Shown here one piece after another: positions 23,631 through 32,691 of a stretch of DNA of 64,000 bases. The stretch spans positions 2,666,001-2,730,000 of the forward strand of contig NZ_CP012268.1 of assembly GCF_001277195.1 (NCBI RefSeq). The letters run 5' to 3'. Position numbers and translations under genes: made by a program. The notes under the pieces were generated by a model that did no database searches, was not told the origin of the DNA, and was given only the letters and a program-made list of their open reading frames with translations. Positions within the stretch are counted from its first letter, which is position 1. The number at the start of each line of letters is the position of its first letter. Origin of the DNA: Cronobacter muytjensii ATCC 51329. Its GTDB lineage: Bacteria; Pseudomonadota; Gammaproteobacteria; Enterobacterales; Enterobacteriaceae.

Positions 23631-24149
23631 TTAGTAAACCAGTACGGCGCGACGGTTTTTGGCATATGCCGCTTCGTCGTGGCCCAGTACTGCAGGTTTT
23701 TCTTTACCGTAAGAAACGATGGAGATCTGGTCAGCAGAAACGCCTTTACCCTGCAGGTACATCTTAACGGCGTTAGCACGACGCTCACCCAGGGAGATAT
23801 TGTACTCCGGCGTGCCGCGCTCATCCGCGTGACCTTCAACGGTCACTTTGTAAGACGGGTTGCTACGCAGGAAGTTAGCGTGAGCGTCCAGCATCGCAGC
23901 GAAGTCAGAACGGATGTCGTACTTGTCCAGATCGAAGTAAACGATGTTGTTCTGCTGCAGCTGCTGCATCTGCAGACGCGCCTGCTCTTCAGAAGACATG
24001 TTGCCGCCGTTGCCGTTCATACCAGTGCCGGCACCCAGCATGCCTTCGCCGCTCTGGTCATTGCTGGCGTTCTTGTTAGAAGAACACGCCGCGATTGCCA
24101 TAACAGGCAGAGCGATCATCAGCCCTTTCAGCACTTTGTTCAGTTGCAT
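23631..24149 (-). CDS. pal: Peptidoglycan-associated lipoprotein Pal
   Basis: A 172-residue outer-membrane lipoprotein (E. coli 173). The signal ends in MAIAAC with Cys21 as the lipid site. After a Gly/Asn linker the OmpA-like domain binds peptidoglycan (VEGHADERGTPEYNISLGER). It anchors the outer membrane to the cell wall and works with TolB. The ATG at 24149 (MQLNKVLKG) is the family start with AAGGAAT upstream; an earlier in-frame start lies too close to tolB. Confidence 0.96.
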   Translation of the reverse strand: MQLNKVLKGLMIALPVMAIAACSSNKNASNDQSGEGMLGAGTGMNGNGGNMSSEEQARLQMQQLQQNNIVYFDLDKYDIRSDFAAMLDAHANFLRSNPSYKVTVEGHADERGTPEYNISLGERRANAVKMYLQGKGVSADQISIVSYGKEKPAVLGHDEAAYAKNRRAVLVY

Positions 24150-24183
24150 TTCTTTGATTCCTTTAGTAATCAATTAATTATTA

Positions 24184-25476
24184 TTACAGATACGGCGACC
24201 AGGCAGGCGATTTCACCTGTCCATCAGTTGCCGGAAGACGCGCTTTGAAACGCCCATCTGTAGAAACCAGGTTCAGCACGGATCCCATCCCCTGAGAAGA
24301 GCTGTAGATAACCATAGTGCCGTTAGGTGCCAGACTTGGCGTTTCATCCAGGAACGTTGACGACAGCGTCTGTACGCCACCCGTTACCAGATCCAGTTTA
24401 GCGATATTCTGAGCGCCGCCATTGGAGCTCACCATCACCATAAATTTACCATCAGAGCTCACGTCAGCGTCCTGGTTCTGAGACCCTTCCCAGGTTACGC
24501 GCTGCGGCGCGCCGCCGTTGACATTGACTTTATACACCTGCGGACGCCCCGCCTGGTCAGAGGTATAGGCCAGCGTCTGGCTGTCCGGATACCAGGTCGG
24601 TTCGGTGTTGTTGCTGCGACCGTCAGTCACCTGACGGATCTGGCCGGAGACGATATCCATCACGTACAGGTTCAGGCTGCCTGTTTTGGAGAGTGCGAAG
24701 GCCAGTTTGCTACCGTCCGGCGAGAATGCCGGCGCGCCATTGTGACGCGGGAAGGAAGCAACCTGACGCACAGCGCCGTTAGAGAGCGTCTGGATAACCA
24801 GCGCAGAACGACCGCTTTCAAACGTGACGTAAGCGAGTTTGCTGCCATCTGGCGACCAGGCCGGAGACATCAGCGGCTGCGGCGAGCGGTGAACCACAAA
24901 CTGATTGTAACCGTCGTAGTCAGAAACGCGCAGCTCATACGGGAACTGACCACCATTGGTCTGTACCACATAAGCGATACGGGTGCGGAACGCGCCTTTG
25001 ATACCGGTCAGCTTCTCAAACACTTCGTCGCTTGCCGTATGGCCCGCGTAACGCAGCCACTGCTTATTCACTTTGTAAGAGTTTTGCGCCAGCACAGTGC
25101 CCGGCGCGCCGCCGGTATCCACCAGCTGGTATGCCACAGTATAGCTGCCGTCGCCGTTCGGCGTCACCTGCCCTACCACCACGGCGTCAATACCGAGCGC
25201 AGACCATGCCGCTGGCTGCACTTCCTGCGCGGAAGCGGGCTGCTGCGGCAGACGTGAGCGATCGAGCGGGTTGAATTTGCCGCTGTTGCGCAGATCCGCC
25301 GCCACAATGCCGCCGATATCTTCAGGCGCGGCGCCCGGCCCGGCCCACTGGAACGGCACCACACCAATCGGACGCGCCGAGTCAACCCCCTGGGTTATCT
25401 CGATGCGTACTTCTGCGTGCAGCACGGCTGCCCACAGCATCAGAAAACTAAATGCTAAACGTAATGCCTGCTTCAT
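24184..25476 (-). CDS. tolB: Periplasmic Tol-Pal system protein TolB
   Basis: A 430-residue periplasmic protein (E. coli 430). Signal peptide MKQALRLAFSFLMLWAAVLHA. After the N-terminal alpha/beta domain come six beta-propeller blades with WSPDGSKLAYVTFESG and FSPDGSKLAFALSKTG repeats. It binds Pal, TolA and colicins and moves Pal between peptidoglycan and the division site. The start at 25476 is chosen to match the family; AGGGAG lies upstream. Confidence 0.96.
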   Translation of the reverse strand: MKQALRLAFSFLMLWAAVLHAEVRIEITQGVDSARPIGVVPFQWAGPGAAPEDIGGIVAADLRNSGKFNPLDRSRLPQQPASAQEVQPAAWSALGIDAVVVGQVTPNGDGSYTVAYQLVDTGGAPGTVLAQNSYKVNKQWLRYAGHTASDEVFEKLTGIKGAFRTRIAYVVQTNGGQFPYELRVSDYDGYNQFVVHRSPQPLMSPAWSPDGSKLAYVTFESGRSALVIQTLSNGAVRQVASFPRHNGAPAFSPDGSKLAFALSKTGSLNLYVMDIVSGQIRQVTDGRSNNTEPTWYPDSQTLAYTSDQAGRPQVYKVNVNGGAPQRVTWEGSQNQDADVSSDGKFMVMVSSNGGAQNIAKLDLVTGGVQTLSSTFLDETPSLAPNGTMVIYSSSQGMGSVLNLVSTDGRFKARLPATDGQVKSPAWSPYL

Positions 25477-25602
25477 CATATCTCCCTTATCTGGACTCAA
25501 AGCCCGCGATAATTTAGCAGAATGTTAACAAACTCAAAGATAGACAACCACATTGCACGCCGGCTTAAACCGGACAGTGAAGCCCGGTTTTGTTACCGGA
25601 AA

Positions 25603-26871
25603 TCACTGCGGTTTGAAAAGCAATGGCGCGTTTTTAAAGACTTCATAAACAGCCTGGCTTGGCGGTTTAGGAATCTTAGCCTGTCGGGCGGCGGAAATAG
25701 CTGCCTGGCAAAGCGCAGGATCGCCGCCTTCCGACTGGATATCCAGCAGTAAGCCGTCCGGTGCCAGTTTAATACGCAGCGTACAGGTTTTACCTGAATA
25801 CGACGACGCATCGTAGAACTTGCTCTCAATGGCAGCCTTTATCTGCGAGGCATAGCCGTTGATTTCAGCGCCGCTGGCACCGTTGTTCTTACTATTACCG
25901 CTACCCGCCGGTGCTGCATTACTGCCTTTTGCCCCACCGCCGGTTTTCGGCGCATTCTTACCTGAACTGAGATCGCCAAGCAGATCGTCGACACCTTCCG
26001 CGGCAGCAGCCTTCTCAGCAGCCGCTTTCGCGGCGGCCGCCTTTTTGGCTGCCGCTTTCTCGGCAGCGGCTTTCTTATCGGCGGCGGCCTTCTCGGCTGC
26101 CGCTTTCTCAGCCGCGGCTTTTGCAGCGGCCGCTTTCTTCTCGGCTGCCGCTTTTTCCGCTGCCGCCGCTTTTTCAGCGGCAGCTTTTTCAGCTGCGGCT
26201 TTCTTCGCTGCCTCAGCGGCTGCCTTTTTCTCGGCGTCCTGCTGGGCTTTCTTCGCAGCGTCAGCAGCGGCTTTCTTCTCCGCTTCTTCCTGCGCTTTCT
26301 TCGCCGCAGCGGCCGCTTTCGCTGCCTCTTCCTGCGCTTTTTTCTGCGCGTCCGCAGCGGCTTTCTTCGCGGCTTCTTCCGCCGCTTTCGCCTGCGCATC
26401 GGCTTTCGCTTTAGCATCCGCCGCCGCTTTGGCTGCCGCCTCTTCAGCCTGTTTTTGTTGTTCCTGAGCGCGCTTCGCCGCTTCTTCAGCCTGTTTCTGC
26501 TGTTCGGCCTGCTGCTGCGCTTTCTCCTGTGCTTCCAGACGCTCCTGCTCAAGCTTTTTCAGGCGTTCCTGTTCGGCAGCCTGTTTCTCGCGCAGTTCTT
26601 CCGCCTGCTGCTGCGCCTGTTTTTCACGCTGCTCGGCGGCTTGTTTCGCGCTAGCCTGTTGCTGCTGCTGACGATTATATTGCTGCACTACCGCGCCGGG
26701 ATCGACCATCACGGCGTCAATAGCAGAACCGCCGCCGCCGCCCGCAGCGTCTTCATTGATATGCTCGTCGAACGAGCTCCAGATCAGCAGCGCAATCAGC
26801 AACAGGTGCAGCACTACTGAAATGATAATCGCGCGTTTCAGCTTATCGTTTTGTTCGGTTGCCTTTGCCAC
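25603..26871 (-). CDS. tolA: TolA, inner-membrane to periplasm link
   Basis: A 422-residue protein (E. coli 421). Domain I is a single N-terminal membrane helix with the SVVLHLLLIALLIWSSF motif that contacts TolQR. Domain II (about 70-290) is a long helix of Ala/Lys/Glu repeats (KKAAAEKAAAEKAAAAEKAA type). Domain III (about 320-422) binds TolB, Pal, phage g3p and colicins (INGYASQIKAAIESKFYDAS). It uses the TolQR proton motor to pull the outer membrane during division. Repeat number in domain II is likely to vary among strains. Confidence 0.96.
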   Translation of the reverse strand: MAKATEQNDKLKRAIIISVVLHLLLIALLIWSSFDEHINEDAAGGGGGSAIDAVMVDPGAVVQQYNRQQQQQASAKQAAEQREKQAQQQAEELREKQAAEQERLKKLEQERLEAQEKAQQQAEQQKQAEEAAKRAQEQQKQAEEAAAKAAADAKAKADAQAKAAEEAAKKAAADAQKKAQEEAAKAAAAAKKAQEEAEKKAAADAAKKAQQDAEKKAAAEAAKKAAAEKAAAEKAAAAEKAAAEKKAAAAKAAAEKAAAEKAAADKKAAAEKAAAKKAAAAKAAAEKAAAAEGVDDLLGDLSSGKNAPKTGGGAKGSNAAPAGSGNSKNNGASGAEINGYASQIKAAIESKFYDASSYSGKTCTLRIKLAPDGLLLDIQSEGGDPALCQAAISAARQAKIPKPPSQAVYEVFKNAPLLFKPQ

Positions 26872-26911
26872 TCTCGGTTTCCAAAACTTGTAGCCCTGTC
26901 AGGCGGGTGGA

Positions 26912-27340
26912 TCAGATAGGCTGCGTCATTAAGCCGACAGATTTCACGCCTGCCTGATGCAACAGGTTCAGCGCTTTGATTATCTCGTCGTAAGGAACGT
27001 CTTTGGCGCCACCGATTAAAAAGACCGTTTTCGGGTTTTCCTGCAGGCGACGCTGCGCCTCAGCCACCACCTGCTCAGAAGGCAACTGGTCCATGCGGTC
27101 TTTCTCAACCACCACGCTGTACTGGCCCACGCCAGAGACTTCAATTATCACCGGCGGGTTGTCGTTGCTGCTGACGGTTTGGGAATCCGTGGCGTCCGGC
27201 AAATCCACTTCCACGCTCTGGGTGATGATGGGCGCCGTCGCCATAAAAATCAGCAACAGCACCAGCAGCACGTCCAGCAGCGGAACGATGTTGATTTCAG
27301 ATTTCAGATCACGACGACCACGTCCACGTGTTCTGGCCAT
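26912..27340 (-). CDS. tolR: TolR, ExbD-type proton channel subunit
   Basis: A 142-residue inner-membrane protein (E. coli 142). One N-terminal helix carries the proton-carrying Asp23 in NIVPLLDVLLVLLLIF. The periplasmic domain (about 60-142) contacts peptidoglycan. With TolQ it forms the proton-driven motor for TolA. It lies 3 bp after tolQ. Confidence 0.97.
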   Translation of the reverse strand: MARTRGRGRRDLKSEINIVPLLDVLLVLLLIFMATAPIITQSVEVDLPDATDSQTVSSNDNPPVIIEVSGVGQYSVVVEKDRMDQLPSEQVVAEAQRRLQENPKTVFLIGGAKDVPYDEIIKALNLLHQAGVKSVGLMTQPI

Positions 27341-27343
27341 GAC

Positions 27344-28042
27344 TTACCCCTTGTTGCTTTCGCTGGTGCTGGTGCTGAAAGCCTGACGATGCAGGATAGC
27401 CGTGAACTCTTCCATAAAATTGTCGTAATTCAGCTCCAGCTTGTTCACACGCTGGTTCAGGCGGTTATACGCCATAACCGCCGGGATCGCTGCGAACAGA
27501 CCGATCGCGGTCGCGATCAACGCTTCGGCGATACCCGGCGCGACCATTTGCAATGTGGCCTGTTTCACCGCGCCGAGCGCGATAAAGGCATGCATGATCC
27601 CCCACACGGTGCCGAAAAGACCGATATACGGGCTGATAGAGCCGACGGTGCCGAGGAAAGGAATATGATTTTCAAGGGTTTCGAGTTCGCGATTCATCGA
27701 AATGCGCATCGCGCGCGACGCCCCTTCGACGATCGCTTCCGGCGCATGGCTGTTGGCGCGATGCAAACGGGCGAACTCTTTAAAACCGGCATAGAAGATC
27801 TGCTCGGAGCCGGAGAGGTTTTCACGACGGCCCTGGCTCTCCTGATACAGGCGAGAAAGCTCAATGCCCGACCAGAACTTATCTTCGAAGGCTTCGGCTT
27901 CACGCGAAGCGGCATTAAGAATGCGCGTTCGCTGAATGATAATGGCCCAGGACGCGATTGAAAAACCAATCAAAATCAACATGATAAGTTTGACCAGAAG
28001 ACTTGCCTTCAGGAACAAATCAAGGATATTCATGTCAGTCAC
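27344..28042 (-). CDS. tolQ: TolQ, ExbB/MotA-type proton channel subunit
   Basis: A 232-residue inner-membrane protein with three helices (E. coli 230). The signature GTVGSISPYIGLFGTVWGI and the third helix AEALIATAIGLFAAIPAVMA line the proton path. It forms the pentamer around TolR. It overlaps ybgC by 4 bp, so translation is coupled. Its C-terminus has two extra residues relative to E. coli. Confidence 0.97.
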   Translation of the reverse strand: MTDMNILDLFLKASLLVKLIMLILIGFSIASWAIIIQRTRILNAASREAEAFEDKFWSGIELSRLYQESQGRRENLSGSEQIFYAGFKEFARLHRANSHAPEAIVEGASRAMRISMNRELETLENHIPFLGTVGSISPYIGLFGTVWGIMHAFIALGAVKQATLQMVAPGIAEALIATAIGLFAAIPAVMAYNRLNQRVNKLELNYDNFMEEFTAILHRQAFSTSTSESNKG

Positions 28043-28443
28043 TGCTTGAACTCCGCGACAATAGACTTGGGAAGCGCACGAGGCTTCATTAAGAGTGGAT
28101 CAACGCAGACAATCAGCACCTCGGCTTCGTTGAGAAGCTGGTTTTCCGCGTTAACAATCCGTTGCCTGAACACCATAGAGGTGCCACGCAGCGTTGTAAT
28201 TTCGGTCTGGACTTCGAGCATATCGTCGAGTCGGGCAGGCGCAAGATACTCAAGCGACATCTTGCGAACCACAAAGGCTACTCGCTCCGCCAGTAAATCC
28301 TGCTGATTAAAGTGGTGGTGGCGCAGCATCTCTGTGCGTGCTCTTTCATAAAAGGCGACGTAACTGGCGTGATAAACCACACCACCGGCGTCGGTGTCTT
28401 CGTAATAGACACGAACCGGCCATCGAAACAGCGTTGTGCTCAC
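28039..28443 (-). CDS. ybgC: YbgC, acyl-CoA thioesterase of the hotdog fold
   Basis: A 134-residue cytoplasmic thioesterase (E. coli 134). The active Asp is in YEDTDAGGVVYHASYV, followed by FYERARTEML. The E. coli enzyme hydrolyses short and medium acyl-CoA and binds acyl carrier protein and phospholipid enzymes. First gene of the tol-pal operon and overlaps tolQ. Confidence 0.95.
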   Translation of the reverse strand: MSTTLFRWPVRVYYEDTDAGGVVYHASYVAFYERARTEMLRHHHFNQQDLLAERVAFVVRKMSLEYLAPARLDDMLEVQTEITTLRGTSMVFRQRIVNAENQLLNEAEVLIVCVDPLLMKPRALPKSIVAEFKQ

Positions 28444-28576
28444 TCTACATCCCGGTAATGCAAATAAACGCTGCTACTATACGCAAGTGAATGTGGGTTT
28501 GGAATGGGGAGAAGTAAACGGAGAGTAAATATTTATGGGCTCCGAAAAGCCCACAGAAAAGCCGGTGAAACCTTGT

Positions 28577-28870
28577 TCAGGCAAAGAAAAATAGCAGCCC
28601 GGCCAGCATCACCAGATCCGCAATCAGCGGACAGAAGATGCCTTGCCAGTGTACCGCGCGAGGGCGAAAACCCACACCGTGGATAACCCCGGCGCAGACG
28701 GCCCACATCAGGAACAGCGCCTGCCAGATCTCAAGGCCGCTGGTCTTCGCCGCAAAGCGCGACGGGTCCCAGAACATGCAGCCCGCCAGCACCAGCGCCA
28801 TGATTAAAGAAAGAGCCCGTAGCGGGCTCTTATCCATGAGCGCGTAAAGCGCGGTAATGATGCGTTTCAT
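28577..28870 (-). CDS. ybgE: YbgE, small cyd-operon membrane protein
   Basis: A 97-residue inner-membrane protein with three hydrophobic segments (E. coli 97). Its function is unknown, though it travels with cydABX. The conserved FWDPSRFAAKTSGLEIWQAL and CAGVIHGVGFRP blocks identify it. The ATG at 28870 shares its A with the cydX stop (TGATG), so the two are translationally coupled. A GTG one codon earlier is a less likely start. Confidence 0.93.
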   Translation of the reverse strand: MKRIITALYALMDKSPLRALSLIMALVLAGCMFWDPSRFAAKTSGLEIWQALFLMWAVCAGVIHGVGFRPRAVHWQGIFCPLIADLVMLAGLLFFFA

Positions 28871-28983
28871 CACGACTCGACGTTACCGGCTTTGGTCGCT
28901 TCAACGTGCTCCAGCGCCAGCGCGGTAATGATCCCGAAAGCACAGGCAAGAAGCGTTCCGAGAATCCAGGCGAAATACCACAT
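28870..28983 (-). CDS. cydX: CydX, small subunit of cytochrome bd-I oxidase
   Basis: A 37-residue single-helix membrane protein, MWYFAWILGTLLACAFGIIT onward, with Glu at the periplasmic end (ALEHVEATKAG). Nearly the same as E. coli CydX (37 residues), which is needed for stability and activity of CydAB by holding haem b595/d. It lies 13 bp after cydB and overlaps ybgE by one base. Confidence 0.96.
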   Translation of the reverse strand: MWYFAWILGTLLACAFGIITALALEHVEATKAGNVES

Positions 28984-28996
28984 AGTCAGCTCCTTA

Positions 28997-30136
28997 TCAG
29001 TACAGAGAATGCGTGTTGCTTTCGATATGTTCTTTGGTGATACGGCCAAACATTTTCCAGTAGCACCAGGTGGTGTAGAGCAAAATAATCGGCACAAACA
29101 CCGCCGCGACATAGGTCATGACGGTCAGCGTCAGCTGGCTGGACGTCGCATCCCACATCGTCAGGCTGGCGTTCAGCATGGTGCTGGACGGCATGATGAA
29201 CGGGAACATCGCAATACCGGCAGTCAGAATAACGCATGCCAGCGTCAGTGAAGAGAACACAAACGCCCAGGCGCCTTTCTCCAGACGCGACGCCAGTACC
29301 GTCAGCAGCGGCAGCACCACGCCCAGGGCAGGAATCGCCCACAGCGCCGGCATGTTATTAAAGTTAGCAAACCAGGCGCCCGCCTGACGAACCACTTCTT
29401 TATTCATCGGGTTAGATGCCGCACGCGGATCGATGGCGGAGGTCACCACATAGCCGTCGATGCCATACATGACCCATACGCCTGCCAGCACGAAGCAGAC
29501 CATCATCACCAGCGCGGAAATCTGCGCGGTGGTACGGGAACGCAGGTGCAGCTCGCCAGTAGTACGCATTTGCAGGTAGGTCGCGCCCTGGGTCAGGATC
29601 ATCGCTACGCTTACCACGCCTGCCAGCAGACCAAACGGGTTCAGCAGCTGGAAGAAGTTGCCGGTGTAGAACATGCCCTGGTATTTATCGAAGTGGAACG
29701 GCACGCCCTGCAGCAGGTTGCCGAACGCCACGCCGATCACCAGCGGCGGCACGAAGCTGCCCGCGAAAACGCCCCAGTCCCACATGTTGCGCCAGCGCAT
29801 ATCTTCAATCTTGGAGCGATAGTCAAAACCCACCGGACGGAAGAACAGCGACGCCAACACCAGAATCATCGCCACATAGAAGCCGGAGAACGCTGCGGCA
29901 TAGACCAGCGGCCAGGCCGCGAACAGCGCGCCGCCCGCGGTAATAAGCCATACCTGGTTGCCGTCCCAGTGCGGCGCGATGGAGTTAATCATCACGCGGC
30001 GCTCGGTGTCGGTACGCCCCAGGATGCGGGTCAGCATGCCGACCCCCATATCAAAGCCATCGGTGACAGCAAAACCTATCAGCAAAATGCCAACCAGCAG
30101 CCACCAGACTAAACGCAGTACTTCATAATCGATCAT
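28997..30136 (-). CDS. cydB: Cytochrome bd-I ubiquinol oxidase subunit II
   Basis: A 379-residue inner-membrane subunit with eight or nine helices (E. coli 379). It pairs with CydA and supports haem insertion and the proton/oxygen channel. Family blocks include the N-terminal LVWWLLVGILLIGFAVTDGFD and PHWDGNQVWLITAGGALFAA. It follows cydA by 15 bp. Confidence 0.97.
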   Translation of the reverse strand: MIDYEVLRLVWWLLVGILLIGFAVTDGFDMGVGMLTRILGRTDTERRVMINSIAPHWDGNQVWLITAGGALFAAWPLVYAAAFSGFYVAMILVLASLFFRPVGFDYRSKIEDMRWRNMWDWGVFAGSFVPPLVIGVAFGNLLQGVPFHFDKYQGMFYTGNFFQLLNPFGLLAGVVSVAMILTQGATYLQMRTTGELHLRSRTTAQISALVMMVCFVLAGVWVMYGIDGYVVTSAIDPRAASNPMNKEVVRQAGAWFANFNNMPALWAIPALGVVLPLLTVLASRLEKGAWAFVFSSLTLACVILTAGIAMFPFIMPSSTMLNASLTMWDATSSQLTLTVMTYVAAVFVPIILLYTTWCYWKMFGRITKEHIESNTHSLY

Positions 30137-30151
30137 TTTACATCTCCTCGC

Positions 30152-31720
30152 TTAGCGTGCCGGCTGAGAAGCCACGGTGGACTGCTCGAAGTGATAGCGA
30201 CCGGTTTTCAGGCTGCTCGGCCCCAGGCGGGCGAATTTGAACATCAGGAACAGTTCCGCTACCAGGAAGAGCGTGTACAGGCCGCAGATCAGCACCATAG
30301 AGAAGAGGATGTCGCCCGCAGACAAGTTAGAGTGCGCTACCGCGGTCGGCAGTACTTCACCGATAGCCCACGGCTGACGGCCGTACTCCGCCACAAACCA
30401 GCCCGATTCCACCGCAATCCACGGCAGCGGAATCCCGTAGAACGCCGCGCGCAGCAGCCATTTTTTATCGCCGATGCGGTTGCGAATTACTGACCAGAAC
30501 GACGCGCCGATAATCAGCAGCATCAGAATGCCGCACAGCACCATAATACGGAACGAGAAGTACAGCGGCGCCACGCTCGGAATAGAATCCTGCGTCGCTT
30601 TCTGGATCTGCGCTTCGGTCGCATCAGCGACGTTATCGGTATAGCGTTTGAGCAGCAGGCCGTAACCGAGATCTTTCTTCACGCTGTTAAATTCATCGCG
30701 TACCGCCTGATCGGTTGAGCCGGAACGCAGCTGCTCCAGCAGCGCATACGCTTTCATCCCGTTACGGATGCGCGCTTCATGCTGCACCAGCAGATCTTTC
30801 AGACCGATGACCGGGGTATCCACAGAACGGGTCGCAATAATGCCGAGTGCGTAAGGGATCTGGATAGCGAAGCGGTTTTCCTGCGTCTCTTGATCCGGGA
30901 TACCGAACAGCGTAAACGCGGCAGGCGCCGGCTGGGTTTCCCACTCGGCTTCAATCGCGGCCAGTTTGGTTTTCTGTACGTCGCCCATTTCGTAACCAGA
31001 TTCATCACCCAGCACGATAACGGAAAGCACCGCCGCCATGCCGAAGCTCGCCGCGATAGCGAAAGAGCGTTTGGCGAAGGCGAAATCGCGGCCTTTAAGC
31101 ATGTACCACGCGCTGATGCCCAGAATGAACATCGCGCCGGTGCAGTAGCCTGCCGCCACGGTGTGAACGAATTTCACCTGCGCTACCGGGTTCAGCACCA
31201 GCTCGGAGAAACTCACCATCTCCATGCGCATGGTTTCGAAGTTGAAATCGGACGCGATCGGGTTTTGCATCCAGCCGTTCGCCACGAGGATCCACAATGC
31301 GGAGAGGTTAGAGCCGAGCGCCACCAGCCAGGTCACGGCCATGTGCTGTACTTTGCTAAGACGATCCCAACCAAAGAAGAACAGGCCGACAAAGGTCGAT
31401 TCCAGGAAGAACGCCATCAGGCCTTCGATGGCCAGCGGGGCACCGAAGATATCGCCCACATAGTGGGAATAATAAGACCAGTTAGTCCCGAACTGGAACT
31501 CCATGGTCAAGCCGGTCGCCACGCCCAGTGCGAAGTTGATACCAAACAACTTGCCCCAGAACTTGGTCATATCTTTATAGATTTGTTTACCAGAGAGGAC
31601 GTAGACCGTTTCCATAATGGCCAGCAGGAACGCCATACCGAGCGTCAGCGGCACAAAAAGGAAGTGGTACATCGCGGTCAAGGCAAACTGTAAGCGCGAC
31701 AGTTCGACTATATCTAACAT
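30152..31720 (-). CDS. cydA: Cytochrome bd-I ubiquinol oxidase subunit I
   Basis: A 522-residue inner-membrane subunit (E. coli 522) carrying haems b558, b595 and d. His19 (TAMYHFLFVPLTLG) ligates haem at the d site; FVHTVAAGYCTG includes His186 for b558, and a conserved Met near 393 completes it. The Q-loop for quinol lies between helices 6 and 7. High-affinity terminal oxidase used at low oxygen. Long upstream region with FNR-like and ArcA-like sites. Confidence 0.97.
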   Translation of the reverse strand: MLDIVELSRLQFALTAMYHFLFVPLTLGMAFLLAIMETVYVLSGKQIYKDMTKFWGKLFGINFALGVATGLTMEFQFGTNWSYYSHYVGDIFGAPLAIEGLMAFFLESTFVGLFFFGWDRLSKVQHMAVTWLVALGSNLSALWILVANGWMQNPIASDFNFETMRMEMVSFSELVLNPVAQVKFVHTVAAGYCTGAMFILGISAWYMLKGRDFAFAKRSFAIAASFGMAAVLSVIVLGDESGYEMGDVQKTKLAAIEAEWETQPAPAAFTLFGIPDQETQENRFAIQIPYALGIIATRSVDTPVIGLKDLLVQHEARIRNGMKAYALLEQLRSGSTDQAVRDEFNSVKKDLGYGLLLKRYTDNVADATEAQIQKATQDSIPSVAPLYFSFRIMVLCGILMLLIIGASFWSVIRNRIGDKKWLLRAAFYGIPLPWIAVESGWFVAEYGRQPWAIGEVLPTAVAHSNLSAGDILFSMVLICGLYTLFLVAELFLMFKFARLGPSSLKTGRYHFEQSTVASQPAR

Positions 31721-32608
31721 CTTGACTCCTTGCTCCTCGCATGAAGACTTCGAGCGTGGCGTTTTTTAAAAGCGCCACAACGCATGCCCCAATACCAATG
31801 ACATTTGCTTCCGTTAGCCGTCGCTTATATCACTGCGTGTATTTGTGAAAAAGTAAAGGCGAAAGGTTACAAATAAGTTAAAAGAAATCCAAATTGATTC
31901 GGCAAATATTTTACGCTGCAATTCAGGGATAATAAACAGATTTGCACATACCGTTATTTGCGTTTTTCGATGGCGATCAATTTATACCTAAATTGCCGCT
32001 TCGAGACCAGATTGATCGACCGCAATTTAGCGCTTTCTCACGCTTTTTTTCAACAGAAAAAGTTTGATTCAAATCAGTTTTTATACCCATTGTTAATTAT
32101 GTTTCACCTCGAATGGGTTAAGTGAAAATAATGTTAACGATAAGTGTTTTTTTATTGTCTGTCGGGTTACCAAAGCGATACGAACAATAACTCCCCGTTA
32201 TTTTCATCACGATCGATTCGAGATATTAATCACACTTCCTTGTTAATATCGGCGAAAAATAAAAATTCCTTAGATCAAAAAACGCCTTTTTATTTCACAA
32301 TTCATTTACTAATTAATTGCAGTTTTAAAACTTATTACGCACATATAATAATAAATGCGTTGCCCGGGTTGCATATCCGTAGATCCGGCGACAAGCGTTA
32401 TTAAAAAGAAGCCCTGGGTGGGCCAGCGCCTTTTCAGGGAGGCTTCATTCAGCCGTATCTGGTAACGACGTAGGTTGTGAAACCGCGCCTCACTGTTGCA
32501 CAGGCGTCGCGCCGTCAGAGCGCATGCCCGCAGCGTTATGCGCGCGATTTTCTTGCTTAAGGCGAGCGGAAACCATACATAGCCGCTCAGAAGCCCGCCG
32601 CAGGCAAT
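31721..32608 (-). promoter_or_regulatory. cydABX upstream region, AT-rich, no gene
   Basis: Nearly 900 bp without a convincing gene. The part next to cydA (31721-32110) is AT-rich and carries ArcA-like GTTAATTATGTT at about 32092-32103 and the FNR-like site below, as expected for the multi-promoter cyd region. At about 32407-32445 a hairpin GAAGCCCTG...CAGGGAGGCTTC is of unknown role. An 86-codon frame at 32144-32404 looks spurious. Confidence 0.55.
32064..32077. promoter_or_regulatory. FNR-like site in the cyd promoter
   Basis: TTGATTCAAATCAG fits FNR TTGAT-N4-ATCAA at 9 of 10 positions, 344 bp before cydA. E. coli has an FNR site at about -53 of a start lying 288 bases before cydA, so the position agrees. 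Confidence 0.65.
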
Positions 32609-32636
32609 AAAAAAGGCTACCCTTGCGGGTAGCCAA
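32609..32636 (-). terminator. Terminator of the sdh-suc operon
   Basis: Stem GGCTACCC/GGGTAGCC with loop TTGC and a run of T on the minus strand, 56 bp past sucD. Confidence 0.92.
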
Positions 32637-32691
32637 CCATGTCGAATCTTATTATTGGATGTGTTTACCTCGCATCCACGAGGCGAGACGT
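32609..32691 (-). ncRNA. sdhX: Candidate SdhX (RybD) 3'-UTR sRNA
   Basis: In E. coli an Hfq-binding RNA, SdhX, is processed from the 3' end of the sdh-suc transcript. Here the sucD 3' UTR has the expected form: an A-rich single-stranded stretch (AACACATCCAATAATAAG), then the terminator with a T run. The identity rests on remembered similarity and position. Confidence 0.55.

Noticed and set aside
25859..26467. A 202-codon plus-strand frame opposite tolA
   Set aside because: Its Ala/Phe/Ser repetition is the mirror of the tolA Ala/Lys repeats; codon bias of tolA keeps it open.
32144..32404. An 86-codon frame in the cydA upstream region
   Set aside because: AT-rich low-bias sequence with no ribosome site and no family pattern; the region is better explained as the cyd promoter.
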